From positions 110,618-174,617 of the forward strand of contig NZ_BNDS01000007.1 in assembly GCF_014656545.1 (NCBI RefSeq): 64,000 nt of DNA, given 5' to 3'. A model generated the notes under the pieces. It was not told the DNA's origin and ran no database searches. It saw only the letters and a program-made list of their open reading frames with translations. How positions within the stretch are numbered: the first letter of the stretch is position 1; every line of letters begins with the position of its first letter. Of this stretch, positions 53,328 to 62,762 are shown one piece after another. The DNA is from Neobacillus kokaensis. Its GTDB lineage: Bacteria; Bacillota; Bacilli; Bacillales; Cytobacillaceae. The position numbers were made by a program, and so were the translations under genes.

Positions 53328-56321
53328 CTATGAACTTATCTGTACAGCACCTTTTTCCAGCCTCAGAACATTTTCCTTTGCAAATAATGGCAATAAATGT
53401 GCATGACATGTAAAGAACAGGATTTGATTTCGTTCAAGCTTTGTCAGCAGCTCAATAACTTTCCTCGTTCTTCCTGAATCAAAATTAACAAAACTATCGT
53501 CAATGATAATTGGAAACTGATATTTCTGATAAAGTGTCATCGCCAGCGCCAGCCTAATAGAAACATACAGCTGTTCTGTCGTTGCTTGGCTTAATTCATT
53601 TGCTTCAAAGATTGTGTGGTCGTTCCGTTCTACTAAGAACCCGCTTCCCGAAGGATTTATATGAATCTTATTGTATCTGTCATTTGTGAGAAAAGCTAAA
53701 TATTCTTGAGCCTGGATGATCATCTTTGGAAGATGGAGATTTTTATAAGTTTCGATCGTATTCATTAGAATATCATGTGCAACAGAATAGACAGCCCACT
53801 CTTTAACATCCTCAGCTATTTCATATTGTTTCTGTCTAAACTTATGCAGAAGCTCTGAATATCCTCCGCCCTCCTCTAATGCTTGTATTTCATATTTAAT
53901 TGCCGCTTGTTCCTCCTGAAGAGTATTTAATTTCTCTCTTATATGCTGTGTTTCACGTTTTAAATTCGGCACTGTCTCATCATGCGGCTGTATTTGCAGA
54001 AACTTCTCCCTTTCCTGTTCAGAAAGGATAGAGTATTGCAGCTGTCCCTGTAATGATTGCAATCGTTCTTGAAGAGCCTGTCTTTTTTCTGCTTTCTCGC
54101 CAAGTTCATAGAATTGCTGTTCGGAATTAGTATTGGCAGAGTTTATAAGCTTGAAATACTCAGCTTTTAGGTGCGTAAGTTCTTGGTGTATTTGTTTCCA
54201 TTCCATTTTAAGCTCGTTTAGTTTCTTCTTTATTTCCTGGCTTTTAATTTTCTTTTCGAGTTCGCTTTTAAGTTTTTTACGTAATAAATAAGCGGCTTGC
54301 TGAAGACTTGTTCCATTTTCCGTTAAAAAACGATCAACATAACTTATTATGCCGGTTTCAATTTTCACCTGCTGCCCATCCACCTCTTTCAGTCTTTTGA
54401 GCAGTTGATGCTTCTTGCGAACAATAGGCTTGTATTGTTCAATAAACTGAAATGCTTCTACTAAAAATAAAGCGGCCATATTTTCGGGAATATGTAACTC
54501 CGCACTTAATGTTTTTAGCATTTTCTTATTTTCCGCTGATTCAAATTCCCATGTCTCAAATTTTGTAATAACCTTATCAAATTGTACTTGCTGCTGTTTC
54601 AATTTAAAGGATAGCAATTTTAGCTGTTCCCGCAGCTCCCGGTCTTGCTCCAATTTTTGTTCTACCTTAGCCAAATCCATATATTTTGCGGATTGCAGCT
54701 GCTGCATTAATTGTTGTTCTTTCTCTTTTAAAGCTTCAAGTTTTTGTGCGGCATCCTTATCTTTCCTTTGCTTGATGCTTTGGGTCATGAATAGTGCAAT
54801 AACAGCAATTCCCGCCAGTCCAATTAACAGTAGAATAAATTGCTTAGTAACTGCCCCGTAAAAAATTAGCCCCAAGAGGATTAATTGAAAAATCATAAAT
54901 TGAAGTTTTTGCCTGCCCTTAGCATCCTTGTCTTGCTTAAGCAAAAATTCGTAGAAGTCGATTTTCTCTCTAATATTCTTTAAATCCTCTTCAGTACCCA
55001 ACTTGTCATTTCGCGCAGAAGCCTGCTCCTCAAGAAGTACCCGTTCCCGCTTTGGTAAACACTGGCTTTCAGTTTGAGTTATTTCTATTTCAATCTCTTC
55101 TAACGAATTTTTTTCTTGAAGATACTGCTTATCCAATTCCAGCTTTAATTCAGCTAACTTTTTGCATTGGAGCGATACTATTTCTACCTGGTTTTTCATA
55201 TAAATATTGGTATTGATAGTGAAAATATCTTCTTCATTTAGCTTCAAGTGAAGTTTCTCTTTTATAACTAAAAGTTCTTCTTCATATTCTTTCAGCTTTG
55301 TTTCATATTGCTGTTTTTCCAGCTTCAATTGCTCATAAATAGGAACCTGATCCAGCAGTGCTGACAGTTCAGGCTCCGCTTCAAGGAAAGACACATCCGG
55401 GACAATTAATTCTAGCTCCTGTTCTGTTTGTTCCATTACTTCACCAATAGTTTTCAACCTGGCATTGCAAGGATGAATAAGCTCAGCCAGTTTCTCCAGG
55501 CGCTCTATTCCTCTCACCGGGAACTTAGCCATCTCCCCCAGTTCGCCTAATTCATTTTTAAGCCTTTTCTCTTCCTTTACAATGGCTTCTATCCTGAACC
55601 ATTCATTTAGCTTTTCTATACTTTCCTGAATTTCCTTGAGCCTCTTATTTATCTGTTCGATTTCCTGCTGTAGATTTTCACCTTTTCTAACTAAATTCTC
55701 ATACTCCTTATTTTTTGCAGCTGATTTTTTTAATTCCTGGTTTAATTCATGAAGGGCTTGTAATTTTCCATTTAGAATAGGCTTTTTCCCACTCGGCTTA
55801 AAGCGGGACTCCAGCTCCTTCTGCAGTATCGTTTCTGTTTTTGCCAAGCGTTCAGTTCCCAAAGTCCCCGCAGAAAATAGAAATTTTCCGATTTCTTCAC
55901 CTTTCATTTGGTGAATATTTTGCAGTCCGTGCAAATTAAAGGAAAAAACGGCTTGAAACAGGTTCTTATCAAAATTCTCGAGTAATTCTTTTAAAAGCTC
56001 CTCCCCGCCGAATGTTCCATTATCCAACAACACCGTTACATCGCCTGCTGCTTTTCCTTTTACCCGCTCGATTACGGCATATCCCATCTTTTCATGATAA
56101 ATTCTTATTTTCCCGCCGTACTTTGTATGATGTTTTGGCTCGTATCTCAGTTCTGATTGCTGCTTTGTTGGAAAGCCAAAAAGAATGCCATGGATAAAAG
56201 CCATAATCGTCGATTTTCCTGCCTCGTTTTCACCATAAAAAACTTGAAAATCAGTTAGGTTATCAATCACGGTATCTGCTAATTGGCCATAGCCGTAAAT
56301 ATGCAGTGCGGTAATTTTCAA
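53328..56321 (-). CDS. yhaN: SbcC/RecF-like AAA ATPase with internal membrane segments, YhaN
   Basis: A 997-aa SMC/SbcC-like ATPase: Walker A GENEAGKST at residues 35-43, two long coiled coils, and Walker B in PIIIDDSFVNFDSGR near the C-terminus. Unlike SbcC, the middle carries two hydrophobic transmembrane-like helices at about residues 470-515 instead of a zinc hook. It follows the SbcD-like yhaO by 25 bases, suggesting a YhaO-YhaN nuclease complex tethered at the membrane. Role in DNA repair is inferred from family. Confidence 0.92.
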   Translation of the reverse strand: MKITALHIYGYGQLADTVIDNLTDFQVFYGENEAGKSTIMAFIHGILFGFPTKQQSELRYEPKHHTKYGGKIRIYHEKMGYAVIERVKGKAAGDVTVLLDNGTFGGEELLKELLENFDKNLFQAVFSFNLHGLQNIHQMKGEEIGKFLFSAGTLGTERLAKTETILQKELESRFKPSGKKPILNGKLQALHELNQELKKSAAKNKEYENLVRKGENLQQEIEQINKRLKEIQESIEKLNEWFRIEAIVKEEKRLKNELGELGEMAKFPVRGIERLEKLAELIHPCNARLKTIGEVMEQTEQELELIVPDVSFLEAEPELSALLDQVPIYEQLKLEKQQYETKLKEYEEELLVIKEKLHLKLNEEDIFTINTNIYMKNQVEIVSLQCKKLAELKLELDKQYLQEKNSLEEIEIEITQTESQCLPKRERVLLEEQASARNDKLGTEEDLKNIREKIDFYEFLLKQDKDAKGRQKLQFMIFQLILLGLIFYGAVTKQFILLLIGLAGIAVIALFMTQSIKQRKDKDAAQKLEALKEKEQQLMQQLQSAKYMDLAKVEQKLEQDRELREQLKLLSFKLKQQQVQFDKVITKFETWEFESAENKKMLKTLSAELHIPENMAALFLVEAFQFIEQYKPIVRKKHQLLKRLKEVDGQQVKIETGIISYVDRFLTENGTSLQQAAYLLRKKLKSELEKKIKSQEIKKKLNELKMEWKQIHQELTHLKAEYFKLINSANTNSEQQFYELGEKAEKRQALQERLQSLQGQLQYSILSEQEREKFLQIQPHDETVPNLKRETQHIREKLNTLQEEQAAIKYEIQALEEGGGYSELLHKFRQKQYEIAEDVKEWAVYSVAHDILMNTIETYKNLHLPKMIIQAQEYLAFLTNDRYNKIHINPSGSGFLVERNDHTIFEANELSQATTEQLYVSIRLALAMTLYQKYQFPIIIDDSFVNFDSGRTRKVIELLTKLERNQILFFTCHAHLLPLFAKENVLRLEKGAVQISS

Positions 56322-56346
56322 GCGGTATACACTCCTTTCTATTATT

Positions 56347-57564
56347 CTATTTGTTTAACAAATCAAGCAGTAATTTTTCCGCTTGGTTAATTAGCTCAAG
56401 CTCCTCTTCTTTGGACAACTTGGCCGCATACTTTCTTCCTAATGAATGTCCGTATAAAGGGGACATAGCGCGGTCAAAATTTTCATAATGCTCAATTGTT
56501 TGAAAAAGCTCACCATAGAAGCTTGCTTCTGTTTTCAATTGTTCCTTATCAAGCATCTTTCGTTCTGAAATATACAGCTCAACGACCCATACAAAGGAAT
56601 CCTCCTCTTGCTCATCTTCCACTAGAAGCTCTAACAGGTTATCCTTTAGACTGTTTTTTTCGAGGTAATCATCCAACTCCATATTTTTCAAATGAATGGT
56701 TAGCAGAGTTCCCTTTCCTTCGTCACGAATCTGATTCATTACTTCCCTGCATAATTGTACTGCCTCATGAAAGGTCCCTGCTGATGCGGCATCAATTTCC
56801 GCTTCTCTCCAAACAATATCAGAGGATTCTATAAAACTTGGTTTTGCCTCTATTTCGTTCAAGCTGACATGATAAAAGCCCTTAATCCCAGTTTCCTTTC
56901 GACTTCTTCCTTGAATATTGCCAGGATAGATAATTGGAGGGTCTTCCGATAGAATTGTTCTTTTATGAATATGACCTAATGCCCAATAGTCAAAATCTTT
57001 CTCCTGCAGGTCTTTCACTGAAAAAGGTGCGTAGTTATCGTGCTCGCTTCCTGAACTTTCATTGCCATGAAGAATACCAATATGAAAATCAGCTCCATCC
57101 AGCTTCCGATAATCATCTATTTTCCTCTCAAACACATTTCTAGTTGGATAGCTAAAACCATAAAGTCCAACCACTGTCCCATTTTTTGTATGTAATACTT
57201 TTGTTTCTACTTCAGTGCCAAACACATGAACGTTCACCGGCATCTCAAGATCAACCCATGTACCGTTTAAATGATCGTGATTTCCATGAATAACATAAAC
57301 GGGAATTCCTTTTTCTTTAAGCTTCAGCATTTCTGCACGAAAGCGGGACTGTGCCCGTAAACTGCGGTCTTCTCCATCATATAAATCTCCCGCAAGAATG
57401 ACAAAGTCTACCTGCTGTTCAATCGCCGCGGCTGTCAATCTTTTTAAAGCAGTGAAGGTGCTCTCTTTTATCCTTTTAAAAATAGGTTCCGGTAATGATT
57501 TCAAGCCGACCATCGGACTGTCCAAATGAAGGTCAGCAGCATGGATAAATGAAAATTTCTTCAT
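56347..57564 (-). CDS. yhaO: SbcD-like metallophosphoesterase YhaO
   Basis: A 405-aa calcineurin-type nuclease (Mre11/SbcD family). Metal motifs: FIHAADLHLDSP (DxH), ILAGDLYDGED (GDxxD), HGNHDHL (GNHD), and GHIHKR near residue 205. It is the upstream partner of yhaN. GAGAGGAAATTTTAATG provides its ribosome site. Confidence 0.93.
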   Translation of the reverse strand: MKKFSFIHAADLHLDSPMVGLKSLPEPIFKRIKESTFTALKRLTAAAIEQQVDFVILAGDLYDGEDRSLRAQSRFRAEMLKLKEKGIPVYVIHGNHDHLNGTWVDLEMPVNVHVFGTEVETKVLHTKNGTVVGLYGFSYPTRNVFERKIDDYRKLDGADFHIGILHGNESSGSEHDNYAPFSVKDLQEKDFDYWALGHIHKRTILSEDPPIIYPGNIQGRSRKETGIKGFYHVSLNEIEAKPSFIESSDIVWREAEIDAASAGTFHEAVQLCREVMNQIRDEGKGTLLTIHLKNMELDDYLEKNSLKDNLLELLVEDEQEEDSFVWVVELYISERKMLDKEQLKTEASFYGELFQTIEHYENFDRAMSPLYGHSLGRKYAAKLSKEEELELINQAEKLLLDLLNK

Positions 57565-57632
57565 TAAAATTTCCTCTCATCAGTTCTTTTCTATATTGTA
57601 GCACTTTGTAAATACGAATGCACGTTCTTATA

Positions 57633-57662
57633 CAAAAAACCTCTGCAAATGACAGAGGTTCT
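57633..57662 (-). terminator. Terminator of yhaP
   Basis: 8-bp stem AACCTCTG / CAGAGGTT with a 7-base loop and an A run at 57633-57639, giving a T run on the minus strand. Confidence 0.8.
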
Positions 57663-57668
57663 CTTTTT

Positions 57669-58922
57669 CTATTCATTTTTCGTTAATTGCAGTGCTTTTT
57701 TAATATCTTTAAAGGAGTTGGACTTTCCGTACATTAATACGCCGCCTCGGTATACACGAGCGCCAAAAATCGCTAAACCAACAATGGTCCCTATTAGGAC
57801 GGCAATACCAAGCATTGCCTCCCAGATTGGTATTGACAGCATACCGACCCTTAGGAACATAATCATTGGCGTAAAAAATGGAATAAAGGAAGTAATCGTA
57901 ATAAACGGAGCATCCGGCTTCCCGAGCCCAAACATCGCAATCATAAAACCTGCCACGACCATTAAGGTCATTGGTGTAATCATTTGCTGGACATCCTCAA
58001 TGCGGCTAACTAAAGAACCTAAAAATGCCGCAAGTGTAGCATACAGGAAGTAGCCTAAAATAAAGAACACTATCGCATAAACAATTGTTCCGATTGGCAC
58101 GTCCCCAAAGCCATAAACTCCCCAAAATCCGTCTTTTAAAGATTCCATATTGCTTGTTAGTGAATAATAGCCGACAATCAAGAATACCGCCAGCTGCGTT
58201 AAGCTTAATAAACCAATTCCAAAAATTTTTGCAAACATTTGCTTAATTGGGGAGACACTTGAAATTAATATTTCCATTACCCTTGATGACTTTTCCGTTG
58301 CCACTTCCATCGCAATCATATTGGCATACATGATGACAGAAAAATAAATGATAAATAACAGAATATATACTAGACCCCTCGCCTGATTCAGTTCCTCTTC
58401 TGATTTTGCATTTTTCTCTAGAGCCACTTTTTCAAAAGCTGCCGGCTCATACAGTTTTTGCAGCTGTGCTTCGGTTAAATTTATTTTGGTGGCTGATTGC
58501 ATGGTTTTTAGCTGCTGAAGGCCTGTTTGCAGATCAGTAAATAAGGATGAATCAGCGATACTCATAGCTTTATAGGTAGCCTCTGGCAGCCGCTCCTCAT
58601 TAAAACGCAGCTGAATTAGCGCATCGAAATCCCCAGCTTCCACATCCTTTTCTGCTTCTTTATCACTTCCATTATAGTTAGTAAGTTTAATATCTTTATT
58701 AATAGCAGTAATCTGCTGTTTAAATGGTTCATAAAGTCTGCCCGTTTCATCTAGGACAGCAACTGTCTCCTTCCCGCCGCTCTTGTCAAAAAGATTAATG
58801 ATATTATTGATATTTGTAAGACCGAGGACAATTACAACTGTCAATATCGTTGTAATAATAAAAGATTTACTTTTCAATTTGTTTAAGTAGGTATGGAATA
58901 AAATAATCCAAAAACTATTCAT
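57669..58922 (-). CDS. yhaP: ABC transporter permease YhaP (NatB-like)
   Basis: A 417-aa ABC-2-type permease: an N-terminal transmembrane helix (about 22-42), a large extracellular domain, and five C-terminal transmembrane helices. It resembles NatB of the Na+ exporter NatAB. The ATG at 58922 is chosen because AGGTGACTC precedes it; it overlaps the end of yhaQ by 8 bases, so the pair is coupled. Confidence 0.9.
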   Translation of the reverse strand: MNSFWIILFHTYLNKLKSKSFIITTILTVVIVLGLTNINNIINLFDKSGGKETVAVLDETGRLYEPFKQQITAINKDIKLTNYNGSDKEAEKDVEAGDFDALIQLRFNEERLPEATYKAMSIADSSLFTDLQTGLQQLKTMQSATKINLTEAQLQKLYEPAAFEKVALEKNAKSEEELNQARGLVYILLFIIYFSVIMYANMIAMEVATEKSSRVMEILISSVSPIKQMFAKIFGIGLLSLTQLAVFLIVGYYSLTSNMESLKDGFWGVYGFGDVPIGTIVYAIVFFILGYFLYATLAAFLGSLVSRIEDVQQMITPMTLMVVAGFMIAMFGLGKPDAPFITITSFIPFFTPMIMFLRVGMLSIPIWEAMLGIAVLIGTIVGLAIFGARVYRGGVLMYGKSNSFKDIKKALQLTKNE

Positions 58923-59814
58923 ACGAGTCACCTACTTTCTCGATAAAAATATCGTTCAGAGACGGTTCTTCCAAGGCAAATTTCCGAATGAATCCTTTCC
59001 CAACAATCTGCTTTAAGATACTTTCCGCCACCTTTTCGCTTTCGATTTGTAAGAGAACCCCTTCCATTGTCAGCCTTGCCTTTACAACACCAGGAAAATC
59101 TTGTAACGATTGCAGCGGGAAATCGGCATGAATGATCAGATTCTTTTTTCCAAATGATCGTTTTATCTCTTTTAACGATCCGTGAACAACTGGTCTTCCT
59201 TTATGCATAATACATAAATGTTCACACAGCTCCTCCACATGATGCATTTGATGACTTGAAAACACAATCGTGGTCCCATTTTCTTTTAATGCTATAACGG
59301 CATCTTTTAATTGTTCAACATTCACTGGATCGAGTCCGCTGAACGGCTCATCAAGAATTAATAATTTCGGCTTATGTATCACGGCAGCAATAAATTGAAT
59401 TTTTTGCTGATTCCCCTTGGACAGTTCTTCCACCTTTTTGTTCTCGTATTCTGGTACTTTAAATTTTTCCAGCCAGAATCGTAATTCCCTTAAAGCTTCT
59501 GTTTTCTCCATCCCTCTTAATCTTGCTAAATAGACAATCTGGTCCCGGACTTTTAATTTTGGGTATAGCCCTCTTTCCTCGGGAAGATAGCCGACTATAT
59601 GACTCGTTGAATAATTTAGCGGCAGCCCGTCCCAGCTGATTTTTCCTCCGCTCGTATCAAGCAATCCTAATATCATTCGAAATGTAGTTGTCTTACCGGC
59701 ACCATTTGCTCCTAAAAAACCGAATATCTCTTTCTCCGGAATCTCTAGTGATAAATTGTTAACAGCAGTAAATTGTCCAAACCGTTTCATTACTTGTTTC
59801 AGTTTCAGAACCAA
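58915..59814 (-). CDS. yhaQ: ABC transporter ATP-binding protein YhaQ (NatA-like)
   Basis: A 299-aa ATPase with Walker A GANGAGKTT, signature VEELSKGNQQK, Walker B LLILDEPFSGLDP, and the H-loop in IVFSSHQ; a C-terminal extension follows as in NatA-type exporters. A TTG start at 59814 is preferred, placed after AAAGGAGTGAGGAG; the ATG at 59841 has no ribosome site. It shares a palindrome-rich 124-base region with divergent yhzD. Confidence 0.9.
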   Translation of the reverse strand: MVLKLKQVMKRFGQFTAVNNLSLEIPEKEIFGFLGANGAGKTTTFRMILGLLDTSGGKISWDGLPLNYSTSHIVGYLPEERGLYPKLKVRDQIVYLARLRGMEKTEALRELRFWLEKFKVPEYENKKVEELSKGNQQKIQFIAAVIHKPKLLILDEPFSGLDPVNVEQLKDAVIALKENGTTIVFSSHQMHHVEELCEHLCIMHKGRPVVHGSLKEIKRSFGKKNLIIHADFPLQSLQDFPGVVKARLTMEGVLLQIESEKVAESILKQIVGKGFIRKFALEEPSLNDIFIEKVGDSYE

Positions 59815-59847
59815 ACTCCTCACTCCTTTCCTTCTACCCATAAATAT

Positions 59848-59881
59848 ACCATATTATGGTTTTAATTTCCCTTTTGCACAA
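59848..59881 (-). promoter_or_regulatory. Sigma-A promoter of yhaQP with a palindromic -10
   Basis: Minus strand: -35 TTGTGC (59881-59876), 17-base spacer, -10 CATAAT (59858-59853). The -10 lies in a perfect 13-base palindrome ACCATA-T-TATGGT (59848-59860), and the -35 lies in the left arm of the larger dyad at 59872-59900. Confidence 0.6.
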
Positions 59882-59900
59882 TTTAAAGAATTGTGCAAAA
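59872..59900. promoter_or_regulatory. Operator-like palindrome between yhaQ and yhzD
   Basis: Perfect 12-bp arms TTTTGCACAATT and AATTGTGCAAAA around a 5-base centre (TAAAG). It covers the -35 of yhaQP, so a repressor bound here would block it; it may also control yhzD. The regulator is unknown to me. Confidence 0.65.
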
Positions 59901-59938
59901 ATAAGGGTAATAGTCTTTAAAAAAGGGGGTTTTTAAAA

Positions 59939-60124
59939 ATGAAAATATACAAATTAACAGCATTTGAAGCAAATGGAGAAAAAATTATCGATGAATCCTT
60001 CCAGGCTGATAATGATGATGCAGCCAAAGAACTAGGAGAAAAGCTTTTGGCAGAAAAAAATTTATTAGAAAAAACTCACCGCTGCACATCTCCTAGCGGT
60101 AAGCTGCTGTTGTTTCATGCATAA
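59939..60124 (+). CDS. yhzD: YhzD-like small protein
   Basis: A 61-aa protein (MKIYKLTAFEANGEKIIDESF, ending HRCTSPSGKLLLFHA) matching the YhzD family of Bacillus small proteins. AAAGGGGGTTTTTAAA precedes the ATG. It is divergent from yhaQ and followed by a GC-rich terminator. Function unknown. Confidence 0.82.
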   Translation: MKIYKLTAFEANGEKIIDESFQADNDDAAKELGEKLLAEKNLLEKTHRCTSPSGKLLLFHA

Positions 60125-60140
60125 ATTTTTTAATGAAACA

Positions 60141-60172
60141 GGGCGCATAATTCATTTATGCGCCCTTCCATT
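60141..60172. terminator. Terminator between yhzD and yhaR
   Basis: 9-bp stem GGGCGCATA / TATGCGCCC with a 7-base loop, followed by TTCCATTTTATTTT. Confidence 0.8.
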
Positions 60173-60964
60173 TTATTTTCCAATAAATGTTGGTTTCCTT
60201 TTTTCAATAAATGCTTTGATTCCCTCTTGGTGGTCCTGAGTTTCACGCATTTTCTGCTGCCCGTATTTTTCTAGTTCTAATAGTTTTAATAATTGCGGAC
60301 GGTTCTTTTCGGCTAAAATCTTTTTCGTCTTAATCATTGCCTGCACAGGCCGGCTTAGCCAATCTGTAACTCTAATATGTACAGCATCCTGCAGTTCGCC
60401 ATCCGCTACTTCTTGTATCAGCCCCAGTGAAAACGCTTCCTCTGAAGTCATCACTTTACCATCCCATATAACCTGCTTTGTCCTTGTTTCCCCTAATCGT
60501 TTTTCTAAAAAGAAATGTGCTCCCCCATCAGGAATTAAGCCAATTCCAATAAAATTCATTGCCAGCTTGCTGTCTTTGTCAGCGATAATATAATCGGTCG
60601 CCAGCGCTAAACTAAAGCCTAATCCAGCTGCAGCCCCTGTAACTGCACTAATGGTTAGCTTCGGCAGGCTGTAAAGAGTAATGACAAGTTCATTAATACA
60701 TTCCATTACCGGATAAAATTCGGATGGATCCGAATTAGATAGCATCGTTTTAATATCGCCGCCGGCGGAAAATGCTTTCCCTTTTCCAGTTATAACAACA
60801 ATATCAACATCATCCGAATCTCCTATTTCCTTTAGTCTGCAGACAAGCCCCTTAATCATGTCTATGTCCATTGCATTTAATGATTCAGGTCGATTCAATT
60901 CAACAGTTGCGACCCGGCCATCTACCTTCACGTTTACCTTATCGGTTACATAATTGGCTGGCAT
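60173..60964 (-). CDS. yhaR: Enoyl-CoA hydratase/isomerase family protein YhaR
   Basis: A 263-aa crotonase-fold protein, with the oxyanion-hole segments VVITGKGKAFSAGGDIKTM and SAVTGAAAGLGFSLALATDY. The catalytic glutamates of classic enoyl-CoA hydratase are not obvious by eye, so it may be an isomerase or lyase of the family. The ATG at 60964 follows GGGAGGGG. It lies next to an acyl-CoA ligase, so a link to fatty-acid or aromatic-acid breakdown is likely. Confidence 0.85.
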   Translation of the reverse strand: MPANYVTDKVNVKVDGRVATVELNRPESLNAMDIDMIKGLVCRLKEIGDSDDVDIVVITGKGKAFSAGGDIKTMLSNSDPSEFYPVMECINELVITLYSLPKLTISAVTGAAAGLGFSLALATDYIIADKDSKLAMNFIGIGLIPDGGAHFFLEKRLGETRTKQVIWDGKVMTSEEAFSLGLIQEVADGELQDAVHIRVTDWLSRPVQAMIKTKKILAEKNRPQLLKLLELEKYGQQKMRETQDHQEGIKAFIEKRKPTFIGK

Positions 60965-61092
60965 TTCTTCCCCTCCCATAATTTTTCAATTATATTATAT
61001 ATGAAATAAAAGTATTAGAGACATAATTTATGAACTATTTTGCAAATAGTTAATAGGACAAGCAGGATGAGCTCTTGTCCTATTCTATTAAT

Positions 61093-62706
61093 TTATTTAT
61101 GAACTTCCTTTTGTACCTGTTCACGCAGTGTGCGCTTTAGAAATTTTCCAACGGATGTTTTTGGAATTTCCTCAAGGAAGAGAATATCATCCGGGATCCA
61201 CCATTTCGCAAACTGCGGTTTTAAAAAATCTAATAACTCTCCCTTTGTTGTTTTTCCTTTAAATGTCTCCTTTAACACAACACAGGCAAATGGACGCTCC
61301 TGCCATTGATCATGAGGGACAGCTACAACCGCTGCCTCAAATACCGCTTCATGTGCCATTAACGCATTTTCCAAATCCACCGATGAAATCCATTCACCGC
61401 CGCTCTTAATTAAATCCTTGGTACGGTCGACAATTTTAACAAAACCTTCTTCATCAATGCTAACCACATCCCCGGTGTGGAGCCAGCCATCATGGAATGC
61501 ATCCAATGTCCGTTCATCCTTATAATACTTAGAGGCAATCCATGGCCCCCGCAGGCATAATTCGCCCATTTCCTTGCCGTCCCAAGCAACTTCGCCATCC
61601 TTACCGACAATTTTCATTTCCAAGCCTGGAACAAGTGTCCCTTGTTTTGACCGCAGTTCTAGTTTTTCCTCGGGATCTAACTCCTCTTGGTAACTTTTTA
61701 ACGTAGAGATGAGGGCAAGCGGACTTGTTTCAGTCATACCATAAGCATGTTTAAATGGAATGTTATACTTTTGTTCAAATGTCTTAATCATTCCTTTCGG
61801 TGCAGCTGACCCGCCGCATAAAACAGCCCGTAAGCTGCCCATGTCCCAGGACCCGGATTCAAGTTCTTTTAATAAACCCAGCCAGATGGTCGGTACCCCT
61901 GCAGTTATGGTAACTTTTTCTGTTTCTATTAATTCTGCCAATAATTTTGGCGTAAAATACGGTCCGGGCAGGACTAAGGTGGACCCGAACCATACACCTG
62001 CAAAAGGAATCCCCCAGGCATTTACATGGAACATCGGCACAACCGGCATGGCAATATCTCTTTCGCTAATTCCGCCGCCATCTGCAAGTCCAAGCGCCAA
62101 ACTGTGGAGGACGATGCCTCGGTGTGTATAGATAACTCCTTTTGGGTTTCCGGTGGTGGCTGATGTATAACACATACCAGCCGGGTCATTTTCATTGATG
62201 TTTTCAGGGAAATGGTAGTTAGGATTTGCTTCGGTTAAAAGCTTTTCATAGTGGTAAACAGGTGAGAGTGTTGTTTCCGGAAGTTCATTGTCGTCAGTCA
62301 TAACGATAAATGCCTTCACAGTCTTTAATTCTGATCCACATTTTTCAAGCAAAGGCAGGATATCTGGATCAACTAGAAGAACCTTGTCTTCTGCATGGTT
62401 AATGATATAGGATATATGCTGTGGTGAGAGCCGGATATTAATTGTGTGTAAGACAGCATTCATACACGGAATTGCAAAATATGCTTCTAAATGGCGGTGG
62501 TGATTCCATGCCAGTGTTCCTACTTTATCTCCTTTTTCTATTCCTAATTTAGTAAGACTGTCCGCAAGTCTTTTGGTCCTCTCCGCAATTTGCTTATAGG
62601 TAAACCTGTGAATCCCGCTTGCGGTCCTTGAAATGACTTGTTTTTTTGGAAAATATAGTTCCGCTCTTTTCATCATTTGTGTCATCGTTAAAGGTGTTTG
62701 CATCAT
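61093..62706 (-). CDS. Acyl-CoA synthetase (AMP-forming, AlkK/medium-long-chain type)
   Basis: A 537-aa ANL-family ligase with YTSATTGNPKGVIYTH, YGMTETSPL, GWLHTGDVVSIDEEG, IVDRTKDLIKSGGEW and the C-terminal lysine in PKTSVGKFLKR. The SGGEW form and overall length fit the AlkK/FadD3-like group rather than LcfB. The ATG at 62706 follows AAAGGAG by 11 bases. The 24-bp palindrome at 62739-62762 lies just upstream. The paralog lcfB is 28 kb away and has a different (FadR) operator. Confidence 0.92.
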   Translation of the reverse strand: MMQTPLTMTQMMKRAELYFPKKQVISRTASGIHRFTYKQIAERTKRLADSLTKLGIEKGDKVGTLAWNHHRHLEAYFAIPCMNAVLHTINIRLSPQHISYIINHAEDKVLLVDPDILPLLEKCGSELKTVKAFIVMTDDNELPETTLSPVYHYEKLLTEANPNYHFPENINENDPAGMCYTSATTGNPKGVIYTHRGIVLHSLALGLADGGGISERDIAMPVVPMFHVNAWGIPFAGVWFGSTLVLPGPYFTPKLLAELIETEKVTITAGVPTIWLGLLKELESGSWDMGSLRAVLCGGSAAPKGMIKTFEQKYNIPFKHAYGMTETSPLALISTLKSYQEELDPEEKLELRSKQGTLVPGLEMKIVGKDGEVAWDGKEMGELCLRGPWIASKYYKDERTLDAFHDGWLHTGDVVSIDEEGFVKIVDRTKDLIKSGGEWISSVDLENALMAHEAVFEAAVVAVPHDQWQERPFACVVLKETFKGKTTKGELLDFLKPQFAKWWIPDDILFLEEIPKTSVGKFLKRTLREQVQKEVHK

Positions 62707-62738
62707 AGCTATAACCACTCCTTTAATGAAAGCGTTTT

Positions 62739-62762
62739 AGTCTCATAGTATTCTATGAGACT
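62739..62762. promoter_or_regulatory. Palindrome upstream of the acyl-CoA synthetase gene
   Basis: Perfect 10-bp arms AGTCTCATAG / CTATGAGACT with a 4-base centre TATT, 33 bases before the start codon. It does not match FadR. An operator or a leader hairpin; the regulator is unknown. Confidence 0.55.
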
